From Klenkia taihuensis (GTDB lineage Bacteria; Actinomycetota; Actinomycetes; Mycobacteriales; Geodermatophilaceae), in contig NZ_FOMD01000003.1 of assembly GCF_900112525.1 (NCBI RefSeq), forward strand, positions 682,001 to 746,000: 64,000 nt of DNA, in the 5' to 3' direction. This document shows, in pieces, positions 17,293-25,537 of this stretch. A program made the position numbers and the translations under genes. Each line of letters starts with the position of its first letter. Within the stretch, counting starts at the first letter, position 1. The notes beneath the pieces were generated by a model, which was not told the origin of the DNA, searched no databases, and saw only the letters and a list, made by a program, of their open reading frames with translations.

Positions 17293-18072
17293 TCAGTCGG
17301 TCCAGACCGGACGGCGCTTGTCCAGGAACGCGGCCATGCCCTCCGCGGCGCCGGCCGTCTGGCTGGCCGCGGCCATCGCGTCGACGGCGATGGCGTAGGC
17401 GTCGCGCTCGGGGCGGTCGAGCTGGGCGTAGAGGGTGTGCTTGCCCCACGCCTTGCTGGCCCGGGACCCGCGGGTGGCCCGGCCGAGGAGCTCCTCGACG
17501 CAGCTGTCGAGCTGGTCGTCGGGGACGACCCGGTTGACCAGGCCCCAGTCCAGGGCGGTCGCGGCGTCCACCGGGTCGCCGGTGAGGGCCAGCTCCATGG
17601 CGCGCTTGCGCCCGACGCTGCGCGCGACGGCCACCATCGGGGTGTGGCAGAACCAGCCACCGGCCCCGCCGGGTGCGGCGAACCGGGCCGACTCGGCCGC
17701 CACCGCGAGGTCGCAGGTGGCCACCAGCTGGCTGCCGGCGGCGGTGGCCAGCGCGTGCACCCGGGCCAGCACCACCTGGGGCACCTCGTGGATGGTCTGC
17801 ATGAGCTCGGTGCACAGCAGCAGCAGGCCCCGGACCTCCGACACGGTCTTGCCGGCCACGTCGGCGAAGTCGTGCCCGGCGCTGAACACCGGCCCGTCGG
17901 CGGCCAGCACGATGCCCGCGGCGTCGGTCCCGCCGACCTCGCGGAAGGCGTCGAGCAGCTGTCCGAGGTGCTCGCGGGACAGCGCGTTGCGCCGTTCCGG
18001 GCGGGCCATGGTGATCCAGGTGGTGGCGCCGCGTCGCTCGATGCGGGGCGCTCCGTCGGTGGTGCTGGTCAT
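17293..18072 (-). CDS. Enoyl-CoA hydratase/isomerase family protein (ECHDC3-like)
   Basis: A 259-aa crotonase-fold protein: [60 protein letters not shown] and [29 protein letters not shown]. The FSAGHD and [12 protein letters not shown] blocks resemble the ECHDC3 branch rather than classic hydratases, and the usual P-G-A-G-G-T-Q segment is altered. The exact reaction is therefore unclear. ATG start. It is probably co-transcribed with lldD downstream and is divergent from an MFS gene. Confidence 0.85.
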   Translation of the reverse strand: MTSTTDGAPRIERRGATTWITMARPERRNALSREHLGQLLDAFREVGGTDAAGIVLAADGPVFSAGHDFADVAGKTVSEVRGLLLLCTELMQTIHEVPQVVLARVHALATAAGSQLVATCDLAVAAESARFAAPGGAGGWFCHTPMVAVARSVGRKRAMELALTGDPVDAATALDWGLVNRVVPDDQLDSCVEELLGRATRGSRASKAWGKHTLYAQLDRPERDAYAIAVDAMAAASQTAGAAEGMAAFLDKRRPVWTD

Positions 18073-18230
18073 CGCGGGGGGCCTTCCTCTGCTCCGGTGC
18101 CGGGTGGGCCTGCGACCGGGCCTCGAGGTCGCCCGCGACGGCGCGGGCGGCCCCCGGTGGCCGCTCCGCCACCGTACGGTCCAGGAGCGCCCGGGCACGA
18201 GCTCGGCCGCACCGGCCGTCAGGAGGTCCC

Positions 18231-19478
18231 GTGGTCACCGCACCGGACGTCGAGGCCACCCGCGCCGCGGTGCAGCGCCGGACGCTGACCGTGGTGGTCT
18301 GCGCCCAGGTGCTGGGCGGCGCCGGGCTCGCCGCCGGGGTGACCGTGGGCGCCCTGCTCGCCGGCCAGATGCTGGGCACCGACTCCTCGGCCGGCGTCCC
18401 GACGGCGCTGTTCACCCTGGGCTCGGCGCTGGCCGCGTTCCTGGTCGGCCGGGTCAGCCAGCGGCGTGGGCGCCGCGCGGGCCTGAGCGCCGGGTTCGCC
18501 GTCGGCGGGCTCGGGGCCGCCGGGGTCGTCGTCGCCGCGGCGGTGGACAGCGTGCCGCTGCTGTTCCTGGCGCTGTTCGTCTACGGCTCGGGGACGGCGA
18601 CCAACCTGCAGGCCCGCTACGCCGGCACCGACCTGGCCGACCCGGCCCGCCGGGGCCGCGCGGTGAGCACCGCGCTGGTGTCGACCACCGCCGGGGCGGT
18701 CGCCGGGCCGAACCTGGTGCAGCCGCTGGGCGGGCTGGCCACGGCCTGGGGCCTGCCGGCTCTGGCCGGGCCGTTCCTGCTGGCCGCGGTCGCCTACACC
18801 GCCGCCGCGGCGGCCTTCGTGCTGCTCCTGCGCCCGGACCCGCTGCTGTGGGCCCGGCAGCACCCGGTGACGGCCCCCACCGCCCCCGGGGCGGCCGCGG
18901 AACCGGCCAGGCCCGCGTCGCTGGCCCGACTCGGCGCGGCGGTCATGGTGCTCACGCAGGTCGCCATGGTCGCGGTGATGACCATGACCCCGGTGCACAT
19001 GCGCGACCACCAGCACGGCCTCGGCGACGTCGGGCTGGTCATCGGCCTGCACATCGCGGCCATGTACCTGCCCTCCCCCGTCACCGGGTGGCTGGTGGAC
19101 CGGGTCGGCCGCAGCGCCACCACGGCGGCCGCCGGCGTCGTGCTGGCCGGTTCGGGGGTGGTCGCCGCGCTGGCCCCCGGGGACTCCCTCGGGGCGACGA
19201 TCCTGGCGCTGGTGCTGCTGGGCCTGGGCTGGAACCTCGGGCTGGTGTCCGGCACGGCGCTGGTCATCGACGGCACGGCGCCGGGGACGCGGGCGCGCAC
19301 CCAGGGCAGCATCGACGTCCTCATCGCGCTGTCGGGCGCCGCGGCCGGCGTCCTGTCGGGGGTCGTGGTGTCGGCGGCGGGCTACGCCGTGCTTGCGCTG
19401 ACCGCCTCGGTGCTGGCGGTCGCCGTCCTGCTGGTCGCCCTGGCCGCACGGACCCGCCCAGTCGCACCCGCCCGCTGA
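18231..19478 (+). CDS. MFS transporter
   Basis: A 415-aa protein with about 12 hydrophobic helices. It has a motif-A-like loop [17 protein letters not shown] between helices 2 and 3 and a second-half equivalent [15 protein letters not shown]. It belongs to the major facilitator superfamily; the substrate is unknown. The GTG start is preceded by AGGAGG. The last 97 bases overlap the 3' end of the convergent MBL hydrolase gene. Confidence 0.85.
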   Translation: MVTAPDVEATRAAVQRRTLTVVVCAQVLGGAGLAAGVTVGALLAGQMLGTDSSAGVPTALFTLGSALAAFLVGRVSQRRGRRAGLSAGFAVGGLGAAGVVVAAAVDSVPLLFLALFVYGSGTATNLQARYAGTDLADPARRGRAVSTALVSTTAGAVAGPNLVQPLGGLATAWGLPALAGPFLLAAVAYTAAAAAFVLLLRPDPLLWARQHPVTAPTAPGAAAEPARPASLARLGAAVMVLTQVAMVAVMTMTPVHMRDHQHGLGDVGLVIGLHIAAMYLPSPVTGWLVDRVGRSATTAAAGVVLAGSGVVAALAPGDSLGATILALVLLGLGWNLGLVSGTALVIDGTAPGTRARTQGSIDVLIALSGAAAGVLSGVVVSAAGYAVLALTASVLAVAVLLVALAARTRPVAPAR

Positions 19479-20623
19479 TCGTCGTCGACCGAACCGACGG
19501 CGGTCCACCAGTCCTCGACACCCGGGGGGTCCAGCACGTCGACCCGCCCACCGGGGCGGGGGACGACGACCGGCACCCCGGCGGGCCCGGTGGCGGCGAC
19601 CAGCCGCCGCACCGGGTCGGCCCAGGGGTGGAAGGCGAGGTTGTAGGTCGCCCAGTGCACCGGCAGCAGCAGCCCGCCGCCGAGGTCGGCGTGCACCTGC
19701 ACCGTCTCCTCCGGGGTCAGGTGCACCGCCGGCCAGGCCGGGTCGTAGGCGCCGATCGGCAGCACCACGAGGTCGAAGGGCCCCCACAGCTCACCGACGC
19801 CGGCGAAGGCCGGCGTGTAGCCGGTGTCCCCGCCGAAGAACACCGCGCGCCGCTCGCCGCGCACCACCCACGAGCTCCACAGGGTGTTGTCCCGGCCGAA
19901 CCAGCGCCCGGAGAAGTGCCGGGCCTCGGTGCAGACCAGGGTCAGCCCGGCGACCGACGTCTCGCCGTCCCAGTCCAGCTCGACGACCCGTTCCTCGGGC
20001 ACGCCCCAGCCGCGCAGGTGCTCCCCGACCCCGAGCGGGACGACGAACGGCGCGGTCGTGCGGCGCAGCAGCTCGCGCACCGCGGGCAGGTCGAGGTGGT
20101 CGTAGTGGTCGTGCGAGATCAGCACGGCGTCGACCGGCGGCAGCTCGGCCAGCGGCAGCGGCGGGGCGTGCAGGCGGGTGGGCCCGAACAGCGGCGACGG
20201 CGAGACCCGCTCGCCCCACACCGGGTCCACCAGCACCCGGCGGCCCTCCACCTCCAGCAGCACCGTCGAGTGGCCCAGCCAGGTGGCCGCGAGCTCGGCG
20301 GCCTGCGCCGGGACGTGCGGCCGGACCACCGGCACCGCGCCCAGCGGCCGACCGCGGCCCCGCTCGCGGTGCAGCTGGCGCCGCAGGCCGCCGAGGGCGC
20401 TGACCGGGGCGATCACCGGGCCGGGCAGCCGGTTGCGGAAGGCGCCGTCGCGGAACTGGCCCGAGCCCGTCGTCCCCGGCAGGCAGACCCGGCGGCCGGC
20501 GCCGATCGCGGCGGGCAGCCCCCAGGTCGCGCGGGCCAGCAGCCCGACGGGGACGGCGGCCAGCGCTGCGGCGCCGGCGGCGACCGCTCGACGGGCCGGG
20601 CGGGCGGGAGGGCGCGACGTCAC
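19382..20623 (-). CDS. MBL-fold metallo-hydrolase (NAPE-PLD/UlaG-like)
   Basis: A 413-aa protein with a hydrophobic N-terminal segment (about 13-35), then a metallo-beta-lactamase domain: ATWLGHSTVLLEVEGRRVLVDPVWGERVSPS and the metal motif SHDHYDHLD. FGGDTGYTPAF and LLPVHWATYNLAFHPW follow. This layout matches NAPE-phospholipase D-like and UlaG-like hydrolases; the substrate is unknown. The start is uncertain (GTG at 20623 or 20665). The Thr/Ser-rich tail lies antisense to the MFS gene and may be unstructured. Confidence 0.82.
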   Translation of the reverse strand: MTSRPPARPARRAVAAGAAALAAVPVGLLARATWGLPAAIGAGRRVCLPGTTGSGQFRDGAFRNRLPGPVIAPVSALGGLRRQLHRERGRGRPLGAVPVVRPHVPAQAAELAATWLGHSTVLLEVEGRRVLVDPVWGERVSPSPLFGPTRLHAPPLPLAELPPVDAVLISHDHYDHLDLPAVRELLRRTTAPFVVPLGVGEHLRGWGVPEERVVELDWDGETSVAGLTLVCTEARHFSGRWFGRDNTLWSSWVVRGERRAVFFGGDTGYTPAFAGVGELWGPFDLVVLPIGAYDPAWPAVHLTPEETVQVHADLGGGLLLPVHWATYNLAFHPWADPVRRLVAATGPAGVPVVVPRPGGRVDVLDPPGVEDWWTAVGSVDDDQRAGATGRVRAARATSRTATASTEAVSASTA

Positions 20624-20699
20624 CTCCCCAGTGTCCCGGCCCGTCGCAGGCTCACCGTGCGGCACCCCGCGTGCGGCGGCGCAGGTCCCCGTGTGGCGC

Positions 20700-21290
20700 T
20701 CAGACCAGGGCCGTGCCGATCAGCCCGCGGCGGGTGACGAGCGCGGTCAGCCCGGCCTCGTCGAGGTCGTCGGTGCCCTGCGGACGGCGCGGCAGGACCA
20801 TGTAGCGCGACTCAGCCGAGGCGTCCCAGACCGCGATGCCGGTCGCCTCGGGCACGGTGACCCCGAACTCGGCCAGCACCGACCGCGGGTCGCGCACGAC
20901 CCGGGACCGGTAGGCCTCGGACTTGTACCAGCTCGGCGAGGGCCCGAGCAGGGCGATCGGGTAGCAGCTGCACAGCGTGCAGACCAGGACGTTGTGCACG
21001 TCGGCGGTGTTGGCCACCACCTTCAGCCGCTGCTCCTGCAGGCCCCCCGCCATGGAGAGCCCGACCTCGGGCAGGGCGGCGTTCGCGTCGGCCAGGAGGC
21101 GGTCGCGGAAGCCCGGGTCGACCCAGGCGCGGGCCACCACGCGGGCCCCGTTGGCCGGCGTCCCCCCGGCCGCGAACTCGTCGATGCGCTGGTCGACCTC
21201 GCCGGGGGCGAGGAGCCCGCGCTCCTCCAGGAGTGCCTCCACGCGGCGCACCTGCGCGGAGATGGTCGAGCTGTGGTGCTCCCCGCTCAT
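20700..21290 (-). CDS. Nitrile hydratase family alpha-type (catalytic) subunit, cobalt type
   Basis: A 196-aa subunit carrying the metal claw VCTLCSCY: C104, C107, S108, C109. Thr after the first Cys marks the cobalt type; in the family C107 and C109 are oxidised to sulfinic and sulfenic acid. ARAWVDPGFRDRLL and SYPWY-type SPSWYKSEAYRSRVVRDPRSVL are family blocks. It hydrates nitriles to amides or, in thiocyanate hydrolase, splits thiocyanate. ATG start overlaps the stop of the upstream half-beta gene. No obvious cobalt chaperone is adjacent. Confidence 0.92.
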   Translation of the reverse strand: MSGEHHSSTISAQVRRVEALLEERGLLAPGEVDQRIDEFAAGGTPANGARVVARAWVDPGFRDRLLADANAALPEVGLSMAGGLQEQRLKVVANTADVHNVLVCTLCSCYPIALLGPSPSWYKSEAYRSRVVRDPRSVLAEFGVTVPEATGIAVWDASAESRYMVLPRRPQGTDDLDEAGLTALVTRRGLIGTALV

Positions 21291-21562
21291 GCCGGTCCCT
21301 CCAGGTGGTCGTGCCACAGCTCGACGGTGACGGTGTGCTCGCCGCTGCCGAACAGGTCCGCCGCGCGGAACCGCACGTGGTAGACCGGCTGGGCGGGGAC
21401 GTCGAGGCCGCGGGCCCGGTCGTCGGCCAGCGGGTGGTGCCCGGCGACCTCGAGGACGGTGCCGGTGACCCCGCGGGCGTAGCGGGGCAGCCGGGTGTGG
21501 CCGTCCGGGTCGGCGGTCCGGGTGCGCACCCGGGTGCCGGGCGCGAACGGCGTCGTCGTCAC
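21287..21562 (-). CDS. Nitrile hydratase beta subunit, C-terminal half as separate gene
   Basis: A 91-aa protein equal to the SH3-like C-terminal domain of nitrile hydratase beta: FAPGTRVRTRTADPDGHTRLPRYARGVTGTVLEV, then YHVRFRAADLFG and VTVELWHDHLEG. In two-subunit enzymes this is fused to the N-terminal half; here it has its own start and overlaps both neighbours by four bases (ATGA). The arrangement N-half, C-half, alpha equals scnB-scnA-scnC of thiocyanate hydrolase and the three toyocamycin nitrile hydratase genes. Confidence 0.9.
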   Translation of the reverse strand: MTTTPFAPGTRVRTRTADPDGHTRLPRYARGVTGTVLEVAGHHPLADDRARGLDVPAQPVYHVRFRAADLFGSGEHTVTVELWHDHLEGPA

Positions 21563-21840
21563 GGGGCCATCTCCTCGGGCGTCAGGACGCCCTTCTCGGC
21601 CAGCAGCGTGGTGATCGCGGCGAACCAGCGCTCGTAGTAGGACGAGCCGAGGAACTCGGCGACCGGCAGCCGCTCCTGGGCGTCGCGGAACTCGTCCAGG
21701 TTGTAGACGCCGCGCTTGATGAGCGCCCCGTTGAGGGCGAAGACGTGCGCTTCCCAGTCCTCGTGGAACCGGGGCTCGTCCGGTTCCTCCACGACGGGTG
21801 GGAACCCGGTCATGCCGCCGACGTCGTTGATCCGGCTCAT
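21559..21840 (-). CDS. Nitrile hydratase beta subunit, N-terminal half as separate gene
   Basis: A 93-aa protein equal to the helical N-terminal domain of nitrile hydratase beta: INDVGGMTGFPPVVEEPDEPRFHEDWEAHVFAL and GVYNLDEFRDAQERL, then YYERWFAAITTLLAEKGVLT. It stops at the end of the helical domain and the stop overlaps the ATG of the C-terminal half. Both halves are intact and use proper starts, so this is a stable gene split and not a frameshift. ATG start. Confidence 0.9.
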   Translation of the reverse strand: MSRINDVGGMTGFPPVVEEPDEPRFHEDWEAHVFALNGALIKRGVYNLDEFRDAQERLPVAEFLGSSYYERWFAAITTLLAEKGVLTPEEMAP

Positions 21841-21850
21841 GGTCGCGACG

Positions 21851-22108
21851 CTAGCCGTGCACCGACACCCACACCTGCGCCGGGCCGTCGGGGGTGGCGA
21901 GCGACCGCGGCGGGTCGGTTCGCACGTAGACGCCGATCCAGCGCGGCCCGTCGTAGACCAGGTAGCGCGAGAGCGAGGCGGTGGCGACCTCGGCCACCGT
22001 GCCGTTGCGGGGGCCGCCCTGGTGGGCGACCCGGGTGACCCCCTCCGCCGCTGCCGGGGCCGGATCGCTGCGGGGTGCTGCTGGTGCGGGGTGTGGTGTC
22101 GTGGTCAT
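21851..22108 (-). CDS. Unrecognised 85-aa protein upstream of the nitrile hydratase genes
   Basis: A small protein with a Pro/Ala-rich N-terminus (about 30 residues) and a compact C-terminal part (HQGGPRNGTVAEVATASLSRYLVYDGPRWIGVYVRTDP ... VWVSVHG). No family is recognised. It starts with ATG and ends ten bases before the N-half beta gene, so it is probably the first gene of the operon. Such a place is often taken by an activator or accessory protein, but the sequence does not resemble known nitrile hydratase activators. Confidence 0.6.
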   Translation of the reverse strand: MTTTPHPAPAAPRSDPAPAAAEGVTRVAHQGGPRNGTVAEVATASLSRYLVYDGPRWIGVYVRTDPPRSLATPDGPAQVWVSVHG

Positions 22109-22295
22109 GGTCGCCCTCCGTCGCCGCTGCCTCTGCGGGCCGGGCGCGACCTGCCGCCGGGACCGACGTGGCCCGCCCGGGGCCCTGCCGTTGTCTCGAC
22201 CACCCCACCCTGCTCCCGGTGCGGGCTCCCCGCCACGCGAGCCCGGCGTGCGCCCGCCCGGCCGGCCCGCGTCCGTCGACCGGCCGACCGCCGCT

Positions 22296-22928
22296 TCACG
22301 AGCTCGGTGCGGACGGTCGCCAGGGCTGGTGGGTGTGGGTGAGCCAGACGGTGTGCGGCTGCAGGGACCGGACGAGCCGCTGCCCCTCGTCCTCGGGCTC
22401 GTCGAGCTGGCCGTGCCAGACCGCGGTGTCCCCGCAGACCACGGTCACCCCCTCGGCGTCCTCGACCACCACGACCTGGGAACCCGGGGTGTGCCCCGGC
22501 GCGGGCAGCAGGCGCAGCCCGGGCAGCAGCTCGACCTCCCCGTCGGCCGGCTCGTACCGGGCACCCGGGAAGTCCACCCACTCCCGGATGGTGTGGCTGT
22601 CGGGCCCGCGGGCGTCGTCGAGCTCGCGCTGCTGCACGTGGATGGGGACACCGGGGAAGAGGCGGTTCCCCCCGCAGTGGTCGACGTGCAGGTGCGTGTT
22701 GACCACCAGGTCGACGCCCGCCAGGTCCAGCCCTGCCGGTCCGTGCCACGGCAGCACGCGGGGGGCCATGTCGGCCACCAGGGGGTGCAGCTCCTCGAGG
22801 CCCGTGTCGACGAGCACCCGCACGCCGCGGTGCTCGACGAGGTGGGCGTAGACGGGCATGGTCTCCCCCTCCACGGCCAGTTCGGCCACCAGGACGGGCG
22901 TGACCGTGGTGCCGGGCGTTGCGCTCAT
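22296..22928 (-). CDS. MBL-fold metallo-hydrolase
   Basis: A 210-aa metallo-beta-lactamase fold protein with the di-metal motif NTHLHVDHCGG, then PAPGHTPGSQVVVVEDAEGVTVVCGDTAVW and a C-terminal LTHTHQPW. It resembles small lactonase/glyoxalase-II-like hydrolases (AHL lactonase family) but the substrate cannot be told. ATG start. A 187-base gap with nothing recognised separates it from the downstream 85-aa gene. Confidence 0.85.
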   Translation of the reverse strand: MSATPGTTVTPVLVAELAVEGETMPVYAHLVEHRGVRVLVDTGLEELHPLVADMAPRVLPWHGPAGLDLAGVDLVVNTHLHVDHCGGNRLFPGVPIHVQQRELDDARGPDSHTIREWVDFPGARYEPADGEVELLPGLRLLPAPGHTPGSQVVVVEDAEGVTVVCGDTAVWHGQLDEPEDEGQRLVRSLQPHTVWLTHTHQPWRPSAPSS

Positions 22929-22996
22929 CTCGTTCCTCCTCGCCGACGGGCATCGAGGTGATGACCCGCGCGACGGGCGGAAGTCATCGGGCGGAG

Positions 22997-23443
22997 CTAC
23001 CGGTCGCCGGCCCGCTGCTGGTACCGGGCGGCCCGGCGCTGCGCCGCGGCGCGCTTGCGCATGCTCTCCTCGCGCTGCCGGACGATGCTGGCCGCCTCGC
23101 GGGCCCGCACCGCCGTCCCGGGGGCGTAGCCGGCCTTGATGACGCGCTGCTCGGTGGTCTCGGCCATGTAGGCGAGGGAGAAGATCAGCCCCAGGAAGAT
23201 GCCCCCGCCGACCACGGCCAGGCGCAGGGCCCAGCCGGCCGGGACGAGGGCCAGCACCAGCGCGGTCGGGATCGCCATCTGGACCAGCGCCCGGGCGACG
23301 TGCCGCACACCCCAGGTGCGCGTGGTGGTGTCGTGCAGCACCCAGCTGCGGTGCCGGGCCGGCAGCCCGCCACCGAGGGCGTACCAGAGCCAGCGGTGCA
23401 CGGGCGGGCGCACCCGGCCGGTACCGCCGTCCTGCTCGGTCAT
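22997..23443 (-). CDS. Small membrane protein (DUF5313-like)
   Basis: A 148-aa protein with RPPVHRWLWYALGGGLPARHRSWVLHDTTTRTWGVRHVAR at the N-terminus, two adjacent membrane helices (about 56-75 and 78-98) and a strongly basic C-terminal tail rich in Arg, Ala and Gln. It matches a widespread actinobacterial family of unknown function. ATG start with GGGGGAG. It is divergent from the OhrR-type regulator across a perfect 34-bp palindrome and is therefore a likely regulated target. Confidence 0.75.
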   Translation of the reverse strand: MTEQDGGTGRVRPPVHRWLWYALGGGLPARHRSWVLHDTTTRTWGVRHVARALVQMAIPTALVLALVPAGWALRLAVVGGGIFLGLIFSLAYMAETTEQRVIKAGYAPGTAVRAREAASIVRQREESMRKRAAAQRRAARYQQRAGDR

Positions 23444-23476
23444 CGTCTCCCCCTCCGGGCGGTTCCGGCGCCAGCC

Positions 23477-23510
23477 TACGCCGATGCTTGGTGCACCAAG
23501 CATCGGCGTA
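23477..23510. promoter_or_regulatory. 34-bp perfect palindrome, probable OhrR/MarR operator
   Basis: The left half TACGCCGATGCTTGGTG (23477-23493) is followed directly by its exact reverse complement (23494-23510). It lies between the divergent DUF5313-like and ohrR-like genes, ending a few bases before the regulator's start. MarR-family dimers bind palindromes of this sort; the extra length could hold two dimers. Inferred from symmetry and context. Confidence 0.8.
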
Positions 23511-23521
23511 CCGTGATCCCG

Positions 23522-24010
23522 GTGACCAGTGAGGACGGCGCCCGGCTGCCCGAGGGCGAGGACCTGCTGGCCCTGGACCGGCAGGTCTGCTTCGCCCTCT
23601 CGGTGGCGGCCCGCAACGTCGTCGCGGTCTACCGGCCGGTGCTCGAGCCGCTGGGCCTGACCCACCCGCAGTACCTGGTGATGCTCGCGCTCTGGGAGCA
23701 CCGGCGACTGGCCGCCAAGGACCTCGCCCGCCTCCTGCAGCTGGACCCCGGGACCCTCACGCCGCTGCTCAAACGGCTCGAGGCCGCCGACCTCGTGCGC
23801 CGCGACCGCGACCCGGACGACCAGCGCACCCTGGCCCTCACCCTGACCGAGAAGGGCCTGGCTCTGCGGGCGCAGGCCGAGCGGATCCCCGGCGGGGTCG
23901 TGGCCCGGCTCGGCATGCCGGTCGAGGACCTGGTGGCGCTCCAGGCCGCGCTGACCGAGGTCATCGCGGCCTCGCAGCGCGCCCTCGCGTCCGGGGACCC
24001 CGCAGCCTGA
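23522..24010 (+). CDS. ohrR: OhrR-type MarR-family regulator
   Basis: A 162-aa MarR-family repressor with the OhrR signature: LDRQVCFALSVAARNVVAVYRPVLEPLGLTHPQYLVMLALWE, with the peroxide-sensing Cys at C23. The winged helix LAKLLQLDPGTLTPLLKRLEAADLVRRDRDPDDQR follows. OhrR proteins sense organic hydroperoxides by oxidation of this Cys. No ohr peroxidase gene is adjacent; candidates are the divergent DUF5313-like gene and the flavoprotein 24 bases downstream. The start is ambiguous (GTG at 23513 or 23522), lacks a clear ribosome site and may be near-leaderless. Confidence 0.85.
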   Translation: MTSEDGARLPEGEDLLALDRQVCFALSVAARNVVAVYRPVLEPLGLTHPQYLVMLALWEHRRLAAKDLARLLQLDPGTLTPLLKRLEAADLVRRDRDPDDQRTLALTLTEKGLALRAQAERIPGGVVARLGMPVEDLVALQAALTEVIAASQRALASGDPAA

Positions 24011-24033
24011 CGCAGCCCCGCTGGCGTGCGGGG

Positions 24034-25452
24034 ATGCTGGAGACCGACTACCTCGTCGTCGGCGCCGGGGCCACCGGCCTGGCCTTCGTCGACACCCTGC
24101 TGGCCGAGACCGACGACGTGCACGTCACCCTCGTCGACCGGCACGCAGCACCCGGCGGGCACTGGGTCGACGCCTACCCCTTCGTGACGCTGCGCCAGCC
24201 GTCGGCGTTCTACGGCGTCGGGTCCCTCGAGCTCGGCACCCGGCGCATCGACACCGCCGGGCTGGACCAGGGCATGTTCGAGCTGGCGTCGGGGGCGGAG
24301 ATCACCGCCTACTACGACCGGGTGGTGCGAACGGTGCTGCTGCCCACCGGCCGGGTCACCCACCACCCGTTGACCGAGCACCGGGCCGACCCGGACGGCG
24401 GCCACCGGATCACCTCGCTGCTGTCGGGGACCACCACCGAGGTGCAGGTGCGCCGCAAGCTGGTGGACACGACGTACAGCAGCCCCTCGGTGCCCTCGAC
24501 CCACCGGCCGCGGTTCACGGTGGGCGACGACGTCGCGCTGGTGACGCCGAACGACCTGCCCCGCCTGCCGGCCGGCCCGCACCGGTTCGTCGTGCTCGGC
24601 GGCGGCAAGACCGCGATGGACACCTGCACCTGGCTGCTGCAGCACGGCGTGGACCCCGCCGGCGTCACCTGGGTCGTGCCGCGCGACTCCTGGCTGATCA
24701 ACCGGGTCACCACCCAGCCCGGTGCGCAGTTCACCGAGGCGATCGGCGGGCAGGCCGACCAGCTCGAGGCGCTGGCCACGGCCACCGACGTCGAGGACCT
24801 CTCCGACCGGCTCGAGCGGTGCGGGGTGCTCACCCGCATCGACCGCGACCGGCGGCCGGGCATGTTCCACCTCGCCACGGTGGCCCCCGGTGAGGTCGAG
24901 CTGCTGCGGCAGGTGCACGACGTCGTCCGCCTCGGGCGGGTGCGCGAGCTGCACGCCGACCGCATGGTGCTCGACGGCGGCGAGGTGCCGGTCCCGGACG
25001 GCGCGGTGGTCGTGGACTGCACCGCCTCCGCGGTCGAGCCGCGGCCGGTGCAACCGGTCTTCCAGGGCGCCACGGTGGTGCCGCAGATGCTCCGGCTGCC
25101 GCAGCCGGCCTTCAGCGCCGCGCTCACCGGCTGGGTCGAGGCCCACCACGGCGACGACGAGCAGCTGCAGAACGACCTCTGCACGCCGGTCCCGTTCCCG
25201 CACGCCCTCGACGACTACCCGGCGACGATGCTGGCCACGATGCTCAACCAGCACCGGTGGAGCCAGCACCCCGAGCTGCGCCGGTGGATCCGGGCCAGCC
25301 GGCTGGACGGGTTCGGCGCGGTGATCGCCGGTGCCGACCGCGACGACCCGGCGCAGCAGGCGGTCCTGGCCCGGCTGCGGCAGCACGCCCCCGCCGCGGT
25401 GGCCAACCTGAGCAGGCTGGCCACCGCCCGCCCAGCGCCGGATCCGGGGTGA
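24034..25452 (+). CDS. NAD(P)/FAD-binding oxidoreductase
   Basis: A 472-aa flavoprotein with an N-terminal FAD motif DYLVVGAGATGLAFVDTLLAE, then DRHAAPGGHWVDAYPFVTLRQPSAFYGV. A second dinucleotide fold has FVVLGGGKTAMDTCTWLLQHG and VTWVVPRDSWLINR. It looks like a monooxygenase- or pyridine nucleotide reductase-type protein; the substrate is unknown. ATG start, 24 bases after the OhrR-type gene, so probably in one transcript and possibly part of the peroxide response. Confidence 0.8.
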   Translation: MLETDYLVVGAGATGLAFVDTLLAETDDVHVTLVDRHAAPGGHWVDAYPFVTLRQPSAFYGVGSLELGTRRIDTAGLDQGMFELASGAEITAYYDRVVRTVLLPTGRVTHHPLTEHRADPDGGHRITSLLSGTTTEVQVRRKLVDTTYSSPSVPSTHRPRFTVGDDVALVTPNDLPRLPAGPHRFVVLGGGKTAMDTCTWLLQHGVDPAGVTWVVPRDSWLINRVTTQPGAQFTEAIGGQADQLEALATATDVEDLSDRLERCGVLTRIDRDRRPGMFHLATVAPGEVELLRQVHDVVRLGRVRELHADRMVLDGGEVPVPDGAVVVDCTASAVEPRPVQPVFQGATVVPQMLRLPQPAFSAALTGWVEAHHGDDEQLQNDLCTPVPFPHALDDYPATMLATMLNQHRWSQHPELRRWIRASRLDGFGAVIAGADRDDPAQQAVLARLRQHAPAAVANLSRLATARPAPDPG

Positions 25453-25537
25453 CCGAGGGGTGATGATCGGCCCGCCGGGTGCCCGGTCTCCCCTAGACTG
25501 GCCGGGTCCGTCGTCACGAGCACCGGGAGGGGACCCC

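Noticed and set aside
22296-22928. Quorum-quenching AHL lactonase
   Set aside because: The metal motif is shared by many MBL hydrolases and no lactonase-specific residues can be confirmed by eye.
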